A stretch of 64,000 nucleotides of DNA from JACKAQ01 sp020634975 [NCBI: Calditrichia bacterium] (GCA_020634975.1 JACKAQ010000001.1:1922001-1986000); one strand, 5' to 3'. Counted from the first letter of the stretch, positions 34,632 through 44,466 are shown. The notes: generated from the sequence alone by a model not told the origin. A program made the numbers and translations.

Positions 34632-37600
34632 TCAAAACACCTGGAAATCAAACACCTGATTTTCCCGGCGGGATGTGGGCGTTTGTTTGCCGCCGGTGAG
34701 TTTTCGCACCTGTTCGGTCACATATTTGCGCAATTCCGAAACGCGGATTTTTCCGTCCGCATCTGCATCAACCGCATTGTTTTTCAATCCATCGATTACC
34801 GAATAAGTGAACACGCCGTTGGCAGTGCCCTGCCCTTCGTATGCGTATTCCGCGCCGCCGGCAGCGGAAATGACCATCGCACCGGAACCGCGACTGAGAT
34901 TTGCGAACAGCTCCTGCATCAATTGGAATGAATTTTTCAACCCGACTTTTTTCCCGATATTGATTGCCACCGCGCCGCGAAACGAACGGCTGATAACGTT
35001 CTGTTCGGTCGCATCTGCGGCTGCCAACACCGTTTCATCGCGATCGACCTCGCCGGAGTGACAGGTGTCCATCAGCAGCAATTTTTTGCGCGCCGGGATG
35101 CCGTCCAGCAAGCCTTCCAGCGCGTCGTATGGCAAGCCGCGTTCGGCAGGATTGGCAAAATCGATATCCGTCGTCGCAAAATAATAATTGAGCTGCGCAT
35201 CCAGTAATCCGTGTCCGGCAATGAACAGAATCACTTCGTCATCAATATTGGATTGCATCAATTTATCGCGCACAGCCAGAATATTTTCGCGGGTGGCGTT
35301 TTCATCCAAAATTTGAATTTGGTGGATTTTGTTGAATCGCTCCGGCTGGCTGACGAACAGATTCGTTAAATCGGTGGCATCTTTGGCGGCATATTTCAGG
35401 TCAAATTCATCGTTGAGATAATCGGAAACGCCGATGGCGACAACATACAATTCCGGCTTTTCGGTTTTGCCGATGTAGTCAATCGCGATCGTTTCTTTCA
35501 GCGATTCAACGCCCTTTGAATTGAGCACGGAAATCTGGATTTTGTTTTCCCCGTCCGACAATTCCAGCGAAATATTTTTCTCGACAGATTGCGCAGACGC
35601 GCCCTGCAAACTGATTCCCGGCGTGCCGAAAACCGGCACATCGTTGACAAATACATTCAGCCGGTCCAACGGATAACGGGCATCCGTCGCTTTCACTTTG
35701 AACGAAAATTTTTTGTCTTTGGTGGACAACGGGATATCGTCCGAAACGAAGACGATTTCCGGCAACTGCAAATCCGAGCCGAGCATTTCTTCGGTGAAGT
35801 TCATTTTTTTCAATCGTTTAAGGTATGCGGCGTGATACGCTTCGATCAACGCTGCATCCGTGTAACCGATGCGCTGCAGCACGATATCCGGGCGATTCAA
35901 CCGCAAATCGAATTGCTCAAACGGGAACACGCGATTCCCGGTCCGGAAGGAAACACCGCTGAATGCACCGCGCGATGCCATGTAAAAATTGTCCGGCGTC
36001 GCGATCACGTAATCGTCCGAATCGATGGCGATCAACCGGACAACTTCCTCACCCGTTGCGGGATTCCAAAGCCGGGTGGTGGCATCTTCGCTGCCGGAAA
36101 CCAGGAATTTGCCATCGCCGCTGAACACAACGGATGTGACGCCGCTTTCGTGTCCGTTGGCACTGTGCTGCAGGGTGCCGGAATTCGCATCCCACAAATT
36201 GATGTTGCCATCCTCGCCGCCGGTAACTACTGTTTGCCCGTCCGCGCTGAAGCACACTGCCGTTATTTTTCCGCTATGTCCACTAATTTGCTGAACTTGC
36301 GTGCCGTCCGAAATGCGCCAGACGGTTGCGCTGCCGTTTCCGCCGGTAATGATCCGCTCATCCCGCGCATCAATCGCCAGTGAAAACGCTGTTGCATTTT
36401 TAAACTTGCGGATTTCGGCACCGGTATTTACATCCCAAATGCTGCAATGCGATGCGCCGCCAATGGCGATAAATTGCCCGTTTCGGCTGATGGCCATCGC
36501 CGTAAAATCCAGCCGGTTCGGTTGGAAACGCAGCAATTCCTGCCCGGTTTGGGCATCCCAAACGATGGCGTTGCCGTCTTCACCGCGCGTCACGGCTGTT
36601 TTTCCGTCTGCGCTCAGCGCCACAAAACCGACGCCTTGCTGGAAAACGCTCAAATCCGTGCCGCCGAATTTGCGCGTCCATGATTCGTCGAGCTTTTTGA
36701 GCCAGTCAAACCGGCGACCTTCGTGCCCGGAGAGCGTTTGCAGGTTTTTTCCGGAGTCAACCTGCCAGATTTTGGCGACGTTATCCGAGCTGCCGGTGAG
36801 CAGCAGTTTCCCGTCTGCGCTGAGTGTTGCATCGCGGATACCCGCATCGTGTCCGGAAAAACTGCCTTTCAGGCGACCGGCGGACAAATCCCAGATTTTT
36901 GCGGAATGATCCGAACTGTTTTTCCCGGATGCGATCAAAAATGTGGAGCTCGGCACGGACAGCACATTGTCCACACCGGCGGAATGCCCGTCGAAACGGT
37001 TGATTTCCCGGCCGCTGGCGGCATCCCACAATCGCGTGGTGTTGTCCTCGCTGGCGGTCGCGATGTAGCGCCCGTCCGGGCTGATATCCAATGTGCGGAT
37101 GGCTGCGGAATGCCCAATCAATTTCAGGGCTAACCCGGAATCATCGGGCTCAAATGTCGGCGTACCCGCAACGACAGACGCCAATCGTTTGAGCGAAAAC
37201 ATTCCGCCTTTGCTTTTTTGAGATTTCTCTTTTACAGCCGAAAGATTCCAGATAAGTGCGGTATTATCGGCGCTACCTGTCACCAATAATTCCATGTTTT
37301 TACTGAACTTCGCAATATTCACGGTTCCGCTGTGTCCTTTAAAAACGTAAGCTTCGCCAGCGTTTAAAACGCTCCAGATGGCCACGGTTTTATCGGCACG
37401 GGCAACTGCGAGATAGGTGCCGTCGCTGCTCAAATCGATGCTGCGAACCTGATCGCCCCAGGATTTGGCAAAGGGATTTTCCGAGCCGGTAGCGATGCTG
37501 CGCAGCGCTTTCAATCCGGCAACGCCTTCCTGATCTTTCTGCTGGTTCATCAAAATATTAAAGGTGGTTACCTGCTGGCCTTCGTTGTTCCAACTGGTAA

Positions 37601-38579
37601 CATTTCCGGTTTCGCTGACAGCGGTAACCAGTGTCATATCGTCACTAAACCCGATGTATGCGATATTTCCGGAAGGTGTATTCCATTTTTCCACATCTGC
37701 GGGATCAATATTCGATTTGGTAACCGGATCCCAATATTTTTCAACCGTTTCACCGGTTTTTATATCCCAATCCTTTACGTATTTCAGGCGGCTTTTTCGC
37801 TCCAAAATGGTGACAATTTGGCCGGAACCGGTTTCCCACATGGCAACTGTTTCCGTCCCTTTATCGTTGGCAACATTGAAACCAACCGCTAAAAAACTGC
37901 CCTCAGGGCTAAAGCGAATCACCATCGGTAAACCAAGCTCATAATCATCTTTGCTGAGGTTGGCGAACGTAACCATTTTTTCGCCGGTTTCAACATCCCA
38001 AATCGAGATCTGCGGTGAAAGCAACCCGTTGTTTTTATCGATACCGTAAACCGCTAACAACCGGCTGTCCGGGCTGAATCCCATCAGGATGACAACAATG
38101 CCGGGATCTTCAAATGTGCGAATAACCTCACCGGTGTTCATGTCCCACAATTGCGGCACATCCGCTGCCGCTTGCGGTTCGGAAACCAGTTTTTGCAAAT
38201 CACCGAACGTCCGAAACCGTTTGCCGGAACCTGTCACCATGTATTGGGAATTTGGCGAAAAATAGACGGCTTGTTCACCAATTGTGCGGATTTCGCGCCC
38301 CGTGCGCACGTCCCATAATTTCACAGTACCGGAAATCAGGTTCGCAAACTCGCTGGACTGGACATCGCTGGCAATGTTTTCGATAGCCTTCACATCGCTG
38401 AGCGAGGCGCTGCGGGTGATCAGAAATCGGCCATCCGGGCTGAAACGCGTTTCCTGAATGGGTAGCGAGTGCCCGGTTTGCACAACCGTTTCCAACGACT
38501 GTGCAAAAATTTGTATCTGCTGCATATTTGAAAAAATGCAGATGAAAAGCATCCACCAAATTTTTTGCGGCTGTTTCAT
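34632..38579 (-). CDS. WD40-repeat caspase-like protease (secreted)
   Basis: 1315 residues from ATG 38579, chosen because AAGGAG precedes it and a signal peptide (IWWMLFICIFSNMQQIQIFA) follows directly. A longer in-frame extension is part of the uxuA remnant upstream. About a dozen WD40 repeats (roughly 35-900, motifs such as LLTGSSDNVAKIW and YIATASEDNTTRLW) lead into a beta-sandwich segment and a peptidase C14 caspase domain (about 1041-1315). The catalytic histidine is in FIAGHG (about 1123) and the cysteine in LMDTCHSGE (about 1173). A perfect EF-hand loop, DADADGKIRVSE, lies near the C-terminus and may bind calcium. WD40-caspases of bacteria cleave after basic residues; substrates are unknown. 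Confidence 0.9.
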   Translation of the reverse strand: MKQPQKIWWMLFICIFSNMQQIQIFAQSLETVVQTGHSLPIQETRFSPDGRFLITRSASLSDVKAIENIASDVQSSEFANLISGTVKLWDVRTGREIRTIGEQAVYFSPNSQYMVTGSGKRFRTFGDLQKLVSEPQAAADVPQLWDMNTGEVIRTFEDPGIVVILMGFSPDSRLLAVYGIDKNNGLLSPQISIWDVETGEKMVTFANLSKDDYELGLPMVIRFSPEGSFLAVGFNVANDKGTETVAMWETGSGQIVTILERKSRLKYVKDWDIKTGETVEKYWDPVTKSNIDPADVEKWNTPSGNIAYIGFSDDMTLVTAVSETGNVTSWNNEGQQVTTFNILMNQQKDQEGVAGLKALRSIATGSENPFAKSWGDQVRSIDLSSDGTYLAVARADKTVAIWSVLNAGEAYVFKGHSGTVNIAKFSKNMELLVTGSADNTALIWNLSAVKEKSQKSKGGMFSLKRLASVVAGTPTFEPDDSGLALKLIGHSAAIRTLDISPDGRYIATASEDNTTRLWDAASGREINRFDGHSAGVDNVLSVPSSTFLIASGKNSSDHSAKIWDLSAGRLKGSFSGHDAGIRDATLSADGKLLLTGSSDNVAKIWQVDSGKNLQTLSGHEGRRFDWLKKLDESWTRKFGGTDLSVFQQGVGFVALSADGKTAVTRGEDGNAIVWDAQTGQELLRFQPNRLDFTAMAISRNGQFIAIGGASHCSIWDVNTGAEIRKFKNATAFSLAIDARDERIITGGNGSATVWRISDGTQVQQISGHSGKITAVCFSADGQTVVTGGEDGNINLWDANSGTLQHSANGHESGVTSVVFSGDGKFLVSGSEDATTRLWNPATGEEVVRLIAIDSDDYVIATPDNFYMASRGAFSGVSFRTGNRVFPFEQFDLRLNRPDIVLQRIGYTDAALIEAYHAAYLKRLKKMNFTEEMLGSDLQLPEIVFVSDDIPLSTKDKKFSFKVKATDARYPLDRLNVFVNDVPVFGTPGISLQGASAQSVEKNISLELSDGENKIQISVLNSKGVESLKETIAIDYIGKTEKPELYVVAIGVSDYLNDEFDLKYAAKDATDLTNLFVSQPERFNKIHQIQILDENATRENILAVRDKLMQSNIDDEVILFIAGHGLLDAQLNYYFATTDIDFANPAERGLPYDALEGLLDGIPARKKLLLMDTCHSGEVDRDETVLAAADATEQNVISRSFRGAVAINIGKKVGLKNSFQLMQELFANLSRGSGAMVISAAGGAEYAYEGQGTANGVFTYSVIDGLKNNAVDADADGKIRVSELRKYVTEQVRKLTGGKQTPTSRRENQVFDFQVF

Positions 38580-38607
38580 GACACATACTCCTTCGTCACA
38601 TAAAATT

Positions 38608-38953
38608 GAAGCGGGATGATCCACCAAATCCTGCAATCGCGCAAACGCTGTTTCGCCAGTGATAATTCGCGGCAGCATGAAAATCGACCACGGTGGATCA
38701 TCCGGATGGATCGCCATTTTTACGCCCGCCGATGCCGCAACCGGCACCACCTGTTCCAGAAAATACCCGAGATTGTCCCACAATTTTTCGCTATCGACGG
38801 TTTGATATGCAGTCGGGCAATTCGCCGGTGCCTTTGCGCAAATCCCGGAACATCGTATAATGCGCTGACAATCCCGGTGATCCCGGGAATCTGGCGGATG
38901 TTCGCCAGCGTCACCGGATCGTCCGGTCCGTACCAGCGAAAAGTGAATTGCAA
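38608..38953 (-). pseudogene. uxuA: Remnant of uxuA (mannonate dehydratase)
   Basis: Two pieces of UxuA survive in different frames. The N-terminus begins at TTG 38953, after AGGGGAGTAAGCC, and reads [15 protein letters not shown] then [18 protein letters not shown]. After a junction near 38845 the frame shifts to a mid-protein segment: [35 protein letters not shown], ending near VDHPAS. About 130-150 residues between the pieces and the C-terminal half with the metal-binding site are missing. The gene cannot encode an active dehydratase. It indicates that the ancestor could use glucuronate or mannuronate. The 5' end and its ribosome binding site still follow the aminoacylase gene closely. Confidence 0.85.
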
Positions 38954-38983
38954 GGCTTACTCCCCTGAAATTTTATGCGGCGA

Positions 38984-40654
38984 TTACGAGCGAACCACTT
39001 TTCCCGGCAGCGCACCGCTGAATTTGTCGCCATCGATGACCGGAACGCCGTTCACCAGCACAAACGGAATCCCGGAAGGATATTGCTGCGAATGCTGGAA
39101 CGTGGCGTTGTCTGTTACGGTTGCGGGATCAAAAATGGTGATATCTGCGTGATAATTTTCTTTCAGCAATCCGCGATCGGTCAGCCGCAACATTTCCGCC
39201 GGCAGCGATGTAATTTTACGAATCGCATCTTCGAGCGGCATGCGCTGCTCTTCGCGAACGTATTTGCCGAGCAATCGCGGAAACGTGCCGAACGCGCGCG
39301 GATGCGGGCTGCCGCTGCTGAGCACGCCGCTTTCCGCCAGTGCGGAGCCGTCGCTGGCGGTCATGCAATGGGGATACGCCAGCACTTTCGCGGTGTTTTC
39401 TTCGCTCATCGCGAAGCCGACCATGCTGCCGCCGCCATCTTCCTGCACCACCAGATTCACCAATAATTCAAACGGATCGCCGCCGTCCGCAGTCAATTCC
39501 TGAAATTGTTTGCCCTCGTATTTTTCCCGTTCGGGATTTTTGGAAACGCCGGAAATCATCACCGATTGCCAACCACCGATTTTTTCCACTTTGCCGAGCA
39601 CCGCGCTGCGGATCGAATCGGTCAGCGCCGGATCTTGCAATCTCGTGACAAATTTTTCGCTGCCGCCATCGCGGCTCCACAGCGGAAACATCGACGCCAA
39701 ACCGGTGTTATACGCGACATACGGATAGCGATCGCAGGTGACGCGCATCCCGCCGGCGCGGGTTTCGTCGAGTAATGCCAGCACTTCCGGCAATTTGTCC
39801 CAATTCCGCCGCCCGGATGCTTTCAGGTGCGAAACGTTCAAATCCACTCCGGCGCCACGGGCAATTTCGATGGCTTCCTGCACGGCTTCGATGAGCGTAT
39901 CGTCCTCATTGCGCATGTGGGTGGAGTAAATGCCGCGTCCGTTCATCGATTTGCAAACCTCGATAATTTCCGCGGTGCTGGCAAAGCTGCCCGGCACATA
40001 TTCCAGCCCGGAAGAAATGCCGTAAGCGCCCTGTTCAAAGGCCTGCGCTGCCAGCCGTTTCATTTCGGCGATTTCCGCATCGGTTGCCGGACGGTCGTCC
40101 TCGCCAACCACGCATTCGCGGAGCGTGCCCTGTCCGAGCATGCTCAACGCGTTGCAAATCATCCCGCGCTGTTCCAGCGTTAGGAAATAGCTTTGGAAAT
40201 CTGTCCAGTCGATCTCGATGTCGTAACGATTTCGCATCCGTTTGCGCATTTGCTCGCGCATTTTTTCGTTCAGTGGCGCATACGATCCGCCATCCTGACC
40301 GAGCACTTCCAGCGTTACGCCCTGGCGGATTTTCGATTGTGCCTCGCCGCCGAGCAGCAGTTCATCATCACTGTGCGAATGGAAATCGATGAATCCGGGT
40401 GCAACCGCCAGTCCGGCAGCGTCAATTTTGCGGGCTGCACTGCGATCTTTCAGATCGCCGATGGCGACAATTTTGCCGCCGCGAATACCGATATCGCCGG
40501 GAAAACCGGCTGTGCCGCTACCATCAAAAATTGTTCCGCCAACGATAATCACATCAAAATCGCTGGAAAAACAGGACACACCGGAAATGGCGGTTGCGGC
40601 GGTAACGGCGGCGCTTATTTTCAAAAATCTGCGACGGGACATTTTGCGAGTCAT
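38984..40654 (-). CDS. N-acyl-D-amino-acid deacylase (D-aminoacylase) family, Tat-exported
   Basis: 556 residues. The N-terminus SRRRFLKISAAVTAATAISG is a twin-arginine signal ending in a lipobox-like GVSC, so the enzyme is exported folded and may be lipid-anchored. The amidohydrolase barrel starts with VDF-like IIVGGTIFDGSG and has the metal motif FIDFHSHSDDE. GISSGLEYVPGSF and STHMRNEDD follow. At the C-terminus are LTDRGLLKENYHADITIFDP and VLVNGVPVIDGDKFSGALPGKVVR, the usual closing strand. The family removes acyl groups from N-acyl-D-amino acids or related amides. The start is at the ATG with AGAGG five bases upstream. Confidence 0.88.
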   Translation of the reverse strand: MTRKMSRRRFLKISAAVTAATAISGVSCFSSDFDVIIVGGTIFDGSGTAGFPGDIGIRGGKIVAIGDLKDRSAARKIDAAGLAVAPGFIDFHSHSDDELLLGGEAQSKIRQGVTLEVLGQDGGSYAPLNEKMREQMRKRMRNRYDIEIDWTDFQSYFLTLEQRGMICNALSMLGQGTLRECVVGEDDRPATDAEIAEMKRLAAQAFEQGAYGISSGLEYVPGSFASTAEIIEVCKSMNGRGIYSTHMRNEDDTLIEAVQEAIEIARGAGVDLNVSHLKASGRRNWDKLPEVLALLDETRAGGMRVTCDRYPYVAYNTGLASMFPLWSRDGGSEKFVTRLQDPALTDSIRSAVLGKVEKIGGWQSVMISGVSKNPEREKYEGKQFQELTADGGDPFELLVNLVVQEDGGGSMVGFAMSEENTAKVLAYPHCMTASDGSALAESGVLSSGSPHPRAFGTFPRLLGKYVREEQRMPLEDAIRKITSLPAEMLRLTDRGLLKENYHADITIFDPATVTDNATFQHSQQYPSGIPFVLVNGVPVIDGDKFSGALPGKVVRS

Positions 40655-41000
40655 TTCTACCTCTGTGGATTAACCGGGGTTTTAAGTGGAGACTTAAGCA
40701 TACCAATTTTAAGGGAAATTGACAATATTAATTTTGCCGGTTCACTCAACGATGAAACATTTTTTTTCTGCCACTCAGCCGGTTAAGTCATTTCGGGCAC
40801 TCCGTTCCACCCTTCACAAATTGAATAATTTGTTTGCTGATACGCATTGGATTGCTTAAATTGTTCGGCTTTAACAGAAGGCGGGCAATTCCGTCGCTTT
40901 TGAATTGACAAATTTGAAAATAACAGCCGACAATTTGGCGCTGACGTTGGTAACGTCTAAACCGTTTTATTCGTCGATTTACTGAAGGAGATTTGTTTTT
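40655..41000. other. Divergent intergenic region
   Basis: 346 bases between the aminoacylase (minus) and the TPR membrane protein (plus). It holds the aminoacylase promoter (40697-40725), a perfect palindrome GACGTT-GGT-AACGTC (40943-40957) 43 bases before the plus-strand gene, and an AAGGAG ribosome binding site. No gene is present. Confidence 0.55.
40697..40725 (-). promoter_or_regulatory. Sigma-70-type promoter for D-aminoacylase gene
   Basis: On the minus strand: TTGTCA, 17 bases, TATGCT. It lies 43 bases upstream of the start codon. Confidence 0.5.
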
Positions 41001-41678
41001 ATGCTGAAGGCCAAGAAAAAATTTTCCAAAAAGGAACTCAAAGAAGACCAGTTCATCATGGCCACAATCCAGGCAAAATCGTTTGTTGAAAAAAACGCCA
41101 CCAAAATTGCCGGCGGCGTGGTTGCGGTTATTGCCATTTTAGTGTTGGGTTATTTCTGGACCCAATCGAAAAAGAATGCGGAAGAAACCGCAACAACCAT
41201 GCTTACCCAAGCCCAGTTTGAATTGCAAAACAATCAGCGGGATGTAGCAATTGCCACCTACACCTCGATTATGGATGAATACAGCGGCACAAACGGCGCC
41301 GCATTGGCAACATTTCAATTGGCAAAACTGTACTGGAGCGATAACAATCTGGAATTGGCGAAAAGCTATTTCAAATCATTTCTGGATGATTATGGTGACA
41401 ACACCATCCTGCTGCAAGCCGGACACGCCGGATACGCCGATTGCATGTTAGCCGAAAAAAATTACGACGAAGCCGCCAGCCATTACGAAAAAGCGGCCGG
41501 AATTTCTCCCGATTTTCCGCAGGCGATCGCCTATTTGTATAGCGCAGCACAGGCATACAAAGAAGCCGGCAATACCGGCAAAGCCCGTTCGTTAGCAGAA
41601 CGCGTTGTTGCCCAAAGCGAAGACAATCAGCAAATCAAAAATCGTGCGGAAGTGCTGTTAAAAAGCCTCGCGATGTAA
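41001..41678 (+). CDS. Membrane-anchored TPR protein (YfgM-like)
   Basis: 225 residues with a strong AAGGAG site. A charged cytoplasmic start (1-35) is followed by one membrane segment (IAGGVVAVIAILVLGYFW, about 39-56). TPR-like helical repeats fill about 70-220 (AIATYTSIMDEYSGT, AKSYFKSFLDDYGD, AASHYEKAAGISPDF, ARSLAERVVAQSED). The layout matches YfgM and related proteins that assist at the translocon or in envelope assembly. A clear terminator follows, so it is a single-gene unit. Confidence 0.85.
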   Translation: MLKAKKKFSKKELKEDQFIMATIQAKSFVEKNATKIAGGVVAVIAILVLGYFWTQSKKNAEETATTMLTQAQFELQNNQRDVAIATYTSIMDEYSGTNGAALATFQLAKLYWSDNNLELAKSYFKSFLDDYGDNTILLQAGHAGYADCMLAEKNYDEAASHYEKAAGISPDFPQAIAYLYSAAQAYKEAGNTGKARSLAERVVAQSEDNQQIKNRAEVLLKSLAM

Positions 41679-41717
41679 TTGATTTTTATCGATTTATAAT
41701 TTTTGTATGGAGACACA

Positions 41718-41752
41718 AACGCCCGATAGCTTATGCTGCCGGGCGTTTTTTT
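41718..41752 (+). terminator. Intrinsic terminator of TPR membrane-protein gene
   Basis: Stem AACGCCCG (41718-41725) / CGGGCGTT (41740-41747) with a 14-base loop, followed by a run of T. It lies 40 bases after the stop codon. Confidence 0.9.
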
Positions 41753-41831
41753 ATTTCCGGAAAATTTTGTAAAGAAGCCGAACTTTGTGAAAACCACATT
41801 CCGGGCGGGAGCCTGGAACGGGGTGAGAAAA

Positions 41832-43019
41832 TCAATCCACCTGCAGCAGCAGCGTTTTCAGATATTCACCTTCCGGGTGAAAAATGTTGATCGGGTGATC
41901 CGCCGGTTGGGCGGGCTGCGCCAGAATCCGGCAATCGCGCCCGACTTCCTGCGCTGCGGAATAAATGATTTTGCGGAACAAATCGCGATCGACATATGCG
42001 GAGCAGGAACAGGTGAGCAGCAATCCGCCGGGATTAAGTTTTTGTATCGCCAGGCGGTTGATGTCTTTATATCCCCGCGCACCTTTATCGATATGCGCTT
42101 TTTGCTTCACAAACGCAGGTGGGTCGAGCACAATCATGTCAAACCGCGCGTCGTCTTCCCGCAAATAATCGAACACATTTGCCGCCAGAAAATCATGCGA
42201 TTTTGTCGGTAAATCATTCAATTTGAAATTCTCTTTTGCCAGCGCAATTGCCGGTTCGCTGATATCCACAGATGTTGTGGTTGCGCCATTTACAGCAGCG
42301 TAAACGCTGAACGCACCGCTATACGAAAAGCAGTTGAGCAGGCTTTTACCGGCAGCAAATTTTCCGGTGAGTTCCCGGTTTCCGCGCTGATCGAGAAAAA
42401 AGCCGGTTTTTTGCCCGCCTTTTACATCCACCCGAAATTTCAGCCCGTTTTCGATGATATCCACCATCGGCGTCTCGCCGCCGAGCAGCCACTCGATGAC
42501 CGGCTGCAGCCCTTCGTTGCGCAGGGCGTTGCCTTCGCTGCGCTCCAATATTTGCGCCGGATTGCACAGTTCTTTCAGCAAATCAATCAACATCGGTTTG
42601 TGCAATTGCATTCCTGATGAGGTGCACTGAATCACCAGCGTGTCGTCGTATTGATCGACGATCAGCCCGGAGAGCAAATCGCCATCGGAATTGACCAGCC
42701 GGAAAGCGTTGGTGTCGGTGCCGATCAGCATTTTCCGCAACGCCAGCGCATTTTGCAATCGTGCCCGGAAAAACTGGACATCCACCGTTTCCTGCTGAAA
42801 AGTGAGGAGGCGAACCCGGATTGCCGAGTGCGGATTCCAGAAACCTTTGCCCAAAAATTCGCCTTTGGCGGCGTAAACCGGCACAACATCGCCCGCTTTT
42901 GCGCGACCGTCCAGTTTTTCAACAGCGCCGGAAAACAACCAGGGATGCCGGTTGTAAATAGATTTTTCGCGTCCGGGTTTTAAAATAACCCGCGCAGATG
43001 TGTTTTCAACAATATTCAT
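41832..43019 (-). CDS. rlmI: 23S rRNA cytosine methyltransferase, RlmI family
   Basis: 395 residues. An N-terminal PUA domain (RVILKPGREKSIYNRHPWLFSGAVE) precedes a class I methyltransferase with the SAM site LLNCFSYSGAFSVYAA, the substrate motif VLDPPAFVKQK and LLLTCSCSAYVDRDLF. The family methylates C5 of a cytosine in 23S rRNA (C1962 in E. coli). The start is ATG 43019, back to back with htrA. No operon partners. Confidence 0.93.
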   Translation of the reverse strand: MNIVENTSARVILKPGREKSIYNRHPWLFSGAVEKLDGRAKAGDVVPVYAAKGEFLGKGFWNPHSAIRVRLLTFQQETVDVQFFRARLQNALALRKMLIGTDTNAFRLVNSDGDLLSGLIVDQYDDTLVIQCTSSGMQLHKPMLIDLLKELCNPAQILERSEGNALRNEGLQPVIEWLLGGETPMVDIIENGLKFRVDVKGGQKTGFFLDQRGNRELTGKFAAGKSLLNCFSYSGAFSVYAAVNGATTTSVDISEPAIALAKENFKLNDLPTKSHDFLAANVFDYLREDDARFDMIVLDPPAFVKQKAHIDKGARGYKDINRLAIQKLNPGGLLLTCSCSAYVDRDLFRKIIYSAAQEVGRDCRILAQPAQPADHPINIFHPEGEYLKTLLLQVD

Positions 43020-43044
43020 ATTAGCTTTATTTTAATGATTTTAC

Positions 43045-43052
43045 TATATTTG
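43045..43052 (+). promoter_or_regulatory. Probable -10/-7 element of the HtrA gene
   Basis: TATATTTG fits both a sigma-70 -10 (TATATT) and the Bacteroidetes TAnnTTTG element. Transcription would start near 43055-43060, which fits translation from TTG 43105. Confidence 0.35.
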
Positions 43053-43104
43053 ACATTCCTTAATGGATTTCAACATCGCGACAATTCTGTTCGGAGATCA
43101 TCGT

Positions 43105-44466
43105 TTGAAAATTTCAATTATACAATTGTTCCGCTGCTTTTTTGCGCTGTACCTAATGTCCGGCGTTGCAGCTGCGCAAACTACGGAAATCACGCTTCAG
43201 AAACAAATTTTTTCTGCAAGAGACAAGGTGTTGCCTGCGCTGGTTCATGTGGAACCGATCATCAAAATTTTTTCCCGTGGCGAAAGTCAGCACGCGCTGG
43301 TTACCGGCAGCGGGGTTATTTTTTCCGGTGACGGCTACGTGCTCACCAATCACCACGTGGCGGCGAACGCCACAAAAGTGTGGTGCACGCTTTCCAGCAA
43401 AGAGCGGATTACCGCAACGGTTGTCGGCAGCGATCCATCCACGGATATCGCCGTGCTGAAGCTGAACACCGAAGAATTAAAAAATCCCGATGTGCCGTTC
43501 GCCGATCTCGGCAATTCCGACCTGTTGGAAGTCGGGCAAATTGTGCTGGCGCTAGGCAGCCCGTTGGGGCTTTCCCGCTCGGTTTCGATGGGCGTGGTCA
43601 GCTCCATCGATCGCTATTTCCCGGATCGCGGGACGATGGTTTCGCCGTATAATTTGTGGATTCAAACCGATGCAGCGATCAATCCCGGCAACAGCGGCGG
43701 ACCGCTCATCAACCTGAACGGCGAAGTGGTGGGCATCAACGCACGCGCGGTGTTTTTTGCGGAAAATCTCGGTTTCGCCATTCCCATCAATCTGGTGCGG
43801 GAAGTGGCGGAAGAAATTCTCGCCGGAAGTTCGGTTTCCCGGGCGTGGCTCGGTGCAACATTTCAGGAAATCAAGGATTTCCGGGAATATTTGAACCAAC
43901 CGGACTTCACCGGTGCGCTGGTGGCGGATGTCGATCAAAATTCGCCGGCGGCGAAAGGCGGGCTGCGTCCCGGCGATGTGGTGCAATCCATTCACAACCA
44001 ACCGGTGAATGCGGTTTACGAAGAAGCGTTGCCCGAAATTCGCAAAATTATTTCCAAATTGCCCGTCGATGAAAAAGTGGACATCGACATTTGGCGCGAT
44101 GGCAAAACCCGCAAATTGAAGGTCACACCGATCAGCGAGCCGTTTGGCGACGACCCCGAATTTGAGGCGACCGCGTGGGGACTGGTGATCAAAAATCTGT
44201 CCCAAAATATTTACCGGGCGCAAATGCTCAGCGATTTTGACGGCGTGTTTGTCACCAGCATAAAACCGGGCAGCCCGGCGGATGAATCGAGCGTGCGCAA
44301 CGGCGATGTGATCCGCAAAATCAACGGCGAAGCCGTTCGCAACAGCAGCGAATTTCAAACGATTTACGATGTATCCGCAGCGCAAAACGGCAAAACCGTT
44401 TTTCTGGAAATGATTCGCGACGGTCACCCGTTTTTTGTGGTGCTGAAGCAGGAACCCGCGCCGTAA
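43105..44466 (+). CDS. HtrA/DegP-type periplasmic serine protease with two PDZ domains
   Basis: 453 residues from TTG 43105. I prefer this start because GGAG lies eight bases upstream and a clean signal peptide (IIQLFRCFFALYLMSGVAAAQ) follows; the ATG at 43063 would put 14 charged residues in front. The trypsin-like domain has the full triad: His84 (TNHHVA), Asp114 (DPSTDIAV) and Ser197 (NPGNSGGPL). PDZ1 is at about 245-335 and PDZ2 at about 355-450. The enzyme should degrade misfolded envelope proteins. A protease-dead paralogue is encoded 33 bases downstream. Confidence 0.92.
   Translation: MKISIIQLFRCFFALYLMSGVAAAQTTEITLQKQIFSARDKVLPALVHVEPIIKIFSRGESQHALVTGSGVIFSGDGYVLTNHHVAANATKVWCTLSSKERITATVVGSDPSTDIAVLKLNTEELKNPDVPFADLGNSDLLEVGQIVLALGSPLGLSRSVSMGVVSSIDRYFPDRGTMVSPYNLWIQTDAAINPGNSGGPLINLNGEVVGINARAVFFAENLGFAIPINLVREVAEEILAGSSVSRAWLGATFQEIKDFREYLNQPDFTGALVADVDQNSPAAKGGLRPGDVVQSIHNQPVNAVYEEALPEIRKIISKLPVDEKVDIDIWRDGKTRKLKVTPISEPFGDDPEFEATAWGLVIKNLSQNIYRAQMLSDFDGVFVTSIKPGSPADESSVRNGDVIRKINGEAVRNSSEFQTIYDVSAAQNGKTVFLEMIRDGHPFFVVLKQEPAP

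Noticed and set aside
38580-38783. Upstream in-frame extension of the WD40-caspase gene
   Set aside because: The residues belong to the uxuA remnant; the true start has AAGGAG and a signal peptide.
40935-40952. TTGGCGC-TGACG-TTGG before the YfgM-like gene, sigma-54-like
   Set aside because: The spacing is right, but both the -24 and the -12 cores have a mismatch.
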